NCBI GenBank assembly: GCA_024743275.1
Contig: JANSWW010000014.1
Span: 1-64,000 of the forward strand
DNA length: 64,000 nt
Reading direction: 5' to 3'
Source: Alphaproteobacteria bacterium
Lineage (GTDB): Bacteria > Pseudomonadota > Alphaproteobacteria > JANSWW01
Numbering within the stretch: position 1 is the first letter of the stretch; each line of letters starts with the position of its first letter. The position numbers and the translations under genes are program-made. Under the pieces are notes generated by a model. That model did not search any database. It worked only from the letters and a program-made list of their open reading frames with translations, and was not told the DNA's origin. This document shows, one piece after another, positions 63,918-64,000 of this stretch.

Positions 63918-64000
63918 CCTACATCGTCCTCCGCCGCGGGGTCGGTAAGGTCGACCCAGATGGTCTTCACTTCCGTGTATTGATCGTGGGCCTGAAGGCC
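63914..64000 (-). CDS. Aldehyde dehydrogenase, C-terminal end (runs off the right edge)
   Basis: The last 28 codons read GLQAHDQYTEVKTIWVDLTD and end PAAEDDVG. The QYTEVKTIWVDL end is typical of NAD-dependent aldehyde dehydrogenases, such as betaine aldehyde dehydrogenase. Its stop overlaps the MttB start, so it is the upstream gene of the same operon. Confidence 0.75.
   Translation of the reverse strand, partial: GLQAHDQYTEVKTIWVDLTDPAAEDDVG

Overview
The window is high-GC DNA from an alphaproteobacterium. The gene repertoire (paired PAS_5 regulators, urt and ure operons, aconitase B, MttB-family methyltransferases) suggests a free-living, probably aquatic member of the Rhodospirillales or a related order. 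That placement is an inference from gene content, not a database result. No rRNA operon, complete tRNA or CRISPR array is visible.

Positions 1 to about 18,530 are an integrated mobilizable element. It carries conjugative-plasmid style genes (DUF2958, DUF736), a MobC/relaxase pair with a candidate oriT, a long co-directional defence operon, a Xre-RES toxin-antitoxin module with a small CsbD-like third gene, an excisionase-like gene and a tyrosine integrase. The defence operon runs half-size hsdS, hsdM, rhuM, hsdS, a Kiwa-like kwaA-kwaB pair, hsdR and a YgjP-type metallopeptidase, mostly joined by 4 to 13 base overlaps. Its promoter is flanked by two copies of a CTGTA-N8-TACAG operator. The right end is a 3' fragment of an initiator tRNA-fMet gene, followed by 150-bp repeats with covarying hairpins. 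The left end is outside the window; the first 202 bases hold part of an EamA-type transporter gene.

Positions 18,900 to 25,340 hold a PAS_5 regulator, a decayed IS3-type insertion sequence, an orphan MerR-type operator, a DUF411 protein, a split YeeE/YedE-type membrane pair and acnB.

Positions 25,800 to 41,950 are the main metabolic theme. A urea ABC transporter (urtABCDE) leads into a nickel urease operon (ureD, ureA, a small membrane protein, ureB, ureC, ureE, ureF, ureG). A sigma-54 type promoter follows, then a second ABC transporter of the urea-carboxylase/guanidine type, an arginase-superfamily hydrolase that looks like a nickel guanidine hydrolase rather than an agmatinase, and a protein with 25 histidines in its first 50 residues. 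Read together, guanidine would be imported and cut to urea and ammonia, and urease would cut the urea. Sigma-54 type promoters stand before both urtA and the guanidine set, which fits nitrogen-limitation control.

Positions 42,000 to 64,000 are mixed chromosomal genes: small enzymes, a polar amino acid ABC transporter, SelO, a BLUF photoreceptor, a secreted three-repeat protein, a phnDCE-type transporter divergent from HAD and amidohydrolase genes, an ABM protein with an adenylate cyclase, a periplasmic-sensor histidine kinase with a single-domain response regulator, and a quaternary-amine type cluster (aldehyde dehydrogenase, non-pyrrolysine MttB homologue, FAD oxidoreductase) cut by the window end.
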